A stretch of DNA of 6,111 bases, taken from Oscillospiraceae bacterium. Lineage in GTDB: Bacteria; Bacillota; Clostridia; Oscillospirales; Ruminococcaceae. Below the pieces are notes generated by a model. It did no database searches. It saw only the letters and a list, made by a program, of their open reading frames with translations, and was not told the origin of the DNA. The stretch spans positions 1 to 6,111 of the forward strand of contig JAFPYQ010000195.1 of NCBI GenBank assembly GCA_017394475.1. Direction: 5' to 3'. Shown here one piece after another: positions 6,049-6,111 of the stretch. A program made the translations under genes and the position numbers. Position 1 is the stretch's first letter. The number at the start of each line of letters is the position of its first letter.

Positions 6049-6111
6049 AATCAATTCTCCTTTCGATAACTAAACTTTTTTATGATGCTCATATACTGTT
6101 ATCCTCAGATA

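Noticed and set aside
5857..6069. 70-residue plus-strand open frame at the right edge
   Set aside because: It lies opposite the transposase remnant and the small peptide gene, lacks a ribosome binding site, and has no recognisable features.
6051..6092. 13-residue frame on the minus strand overlapping the ribosome binding site of the small hydrophobic peptide
   Set aside because: Too short to support. Its ribosome binding match (GAGG, 10 bases away) is weak, and no leader-peptide signature such as a run of one amino acid is present.

Overview
The window reads as chromosomal DNA of a low-to-mid GC Firmicute, most like gut or rumen Ruminococcus (Oscillospiraceae). This rests on near-consensus sigma-A promoters, strong AGGAG-type ribosome binding sites, Thr/Ala/Glu-rich linkers after lipoprotein signal peptides, and 'DINKDGTEEL'-type acidic loops. 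The genus is an inference from style, not from a marker gene.

Layout. A strong promoter (26-55) drives a large exported protein (to 2091). Its natural start at 106 is followed after six codons by an in-frame TAA, inside what would otherwise be a normal lipoprotein signal peptide. The protein carries two tandem copies of a ~115-residue domain, an acidic EF-hand-like loop and an unrecognised C-terminal part. A terminator hairpin follows (2151-2197). A gene-free stretch (2092-2526) then holds a tight series of perfect hairpins (2290-2410), ending in a short repeat (2413-2438) that recurs at 5757-5782. A second large lipoprotein (2527-4914) has two beta-rich N-terminal modules and a long C-terminal part resembling DUF5050-type beta-propeller proteins. 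It is convergent with a two-helix membrane protein (5010-5555, minus) that has a DUF3592-like extracytoplasmic domain. A bidirectional terminator (4928-4956) separates the two.

The right edge (5690-6111) looks like accessory debris with a possibly live small gene. A 30-residue hydrophobic peptide (5956-6048, minus) has an excellent ribosome binding site. It overlaps the start of a broken IS5-like transposase fragment (5853-5987, minus). A clear minus-strand terminator lies at 5690-5738, and the second copy of the repeat lies between.

The three main genes all encode envelope proteins, two anchored outside the membrane by lipid and one spanning it. No enzyme, transporter or regulator is visible, so no pathway can be assigned. 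The best candidates for something undescribed are the hairpin series with its shared repeat, the small hydrophobic peptide transcript, and the nonsense-interrupted lipoprotein.
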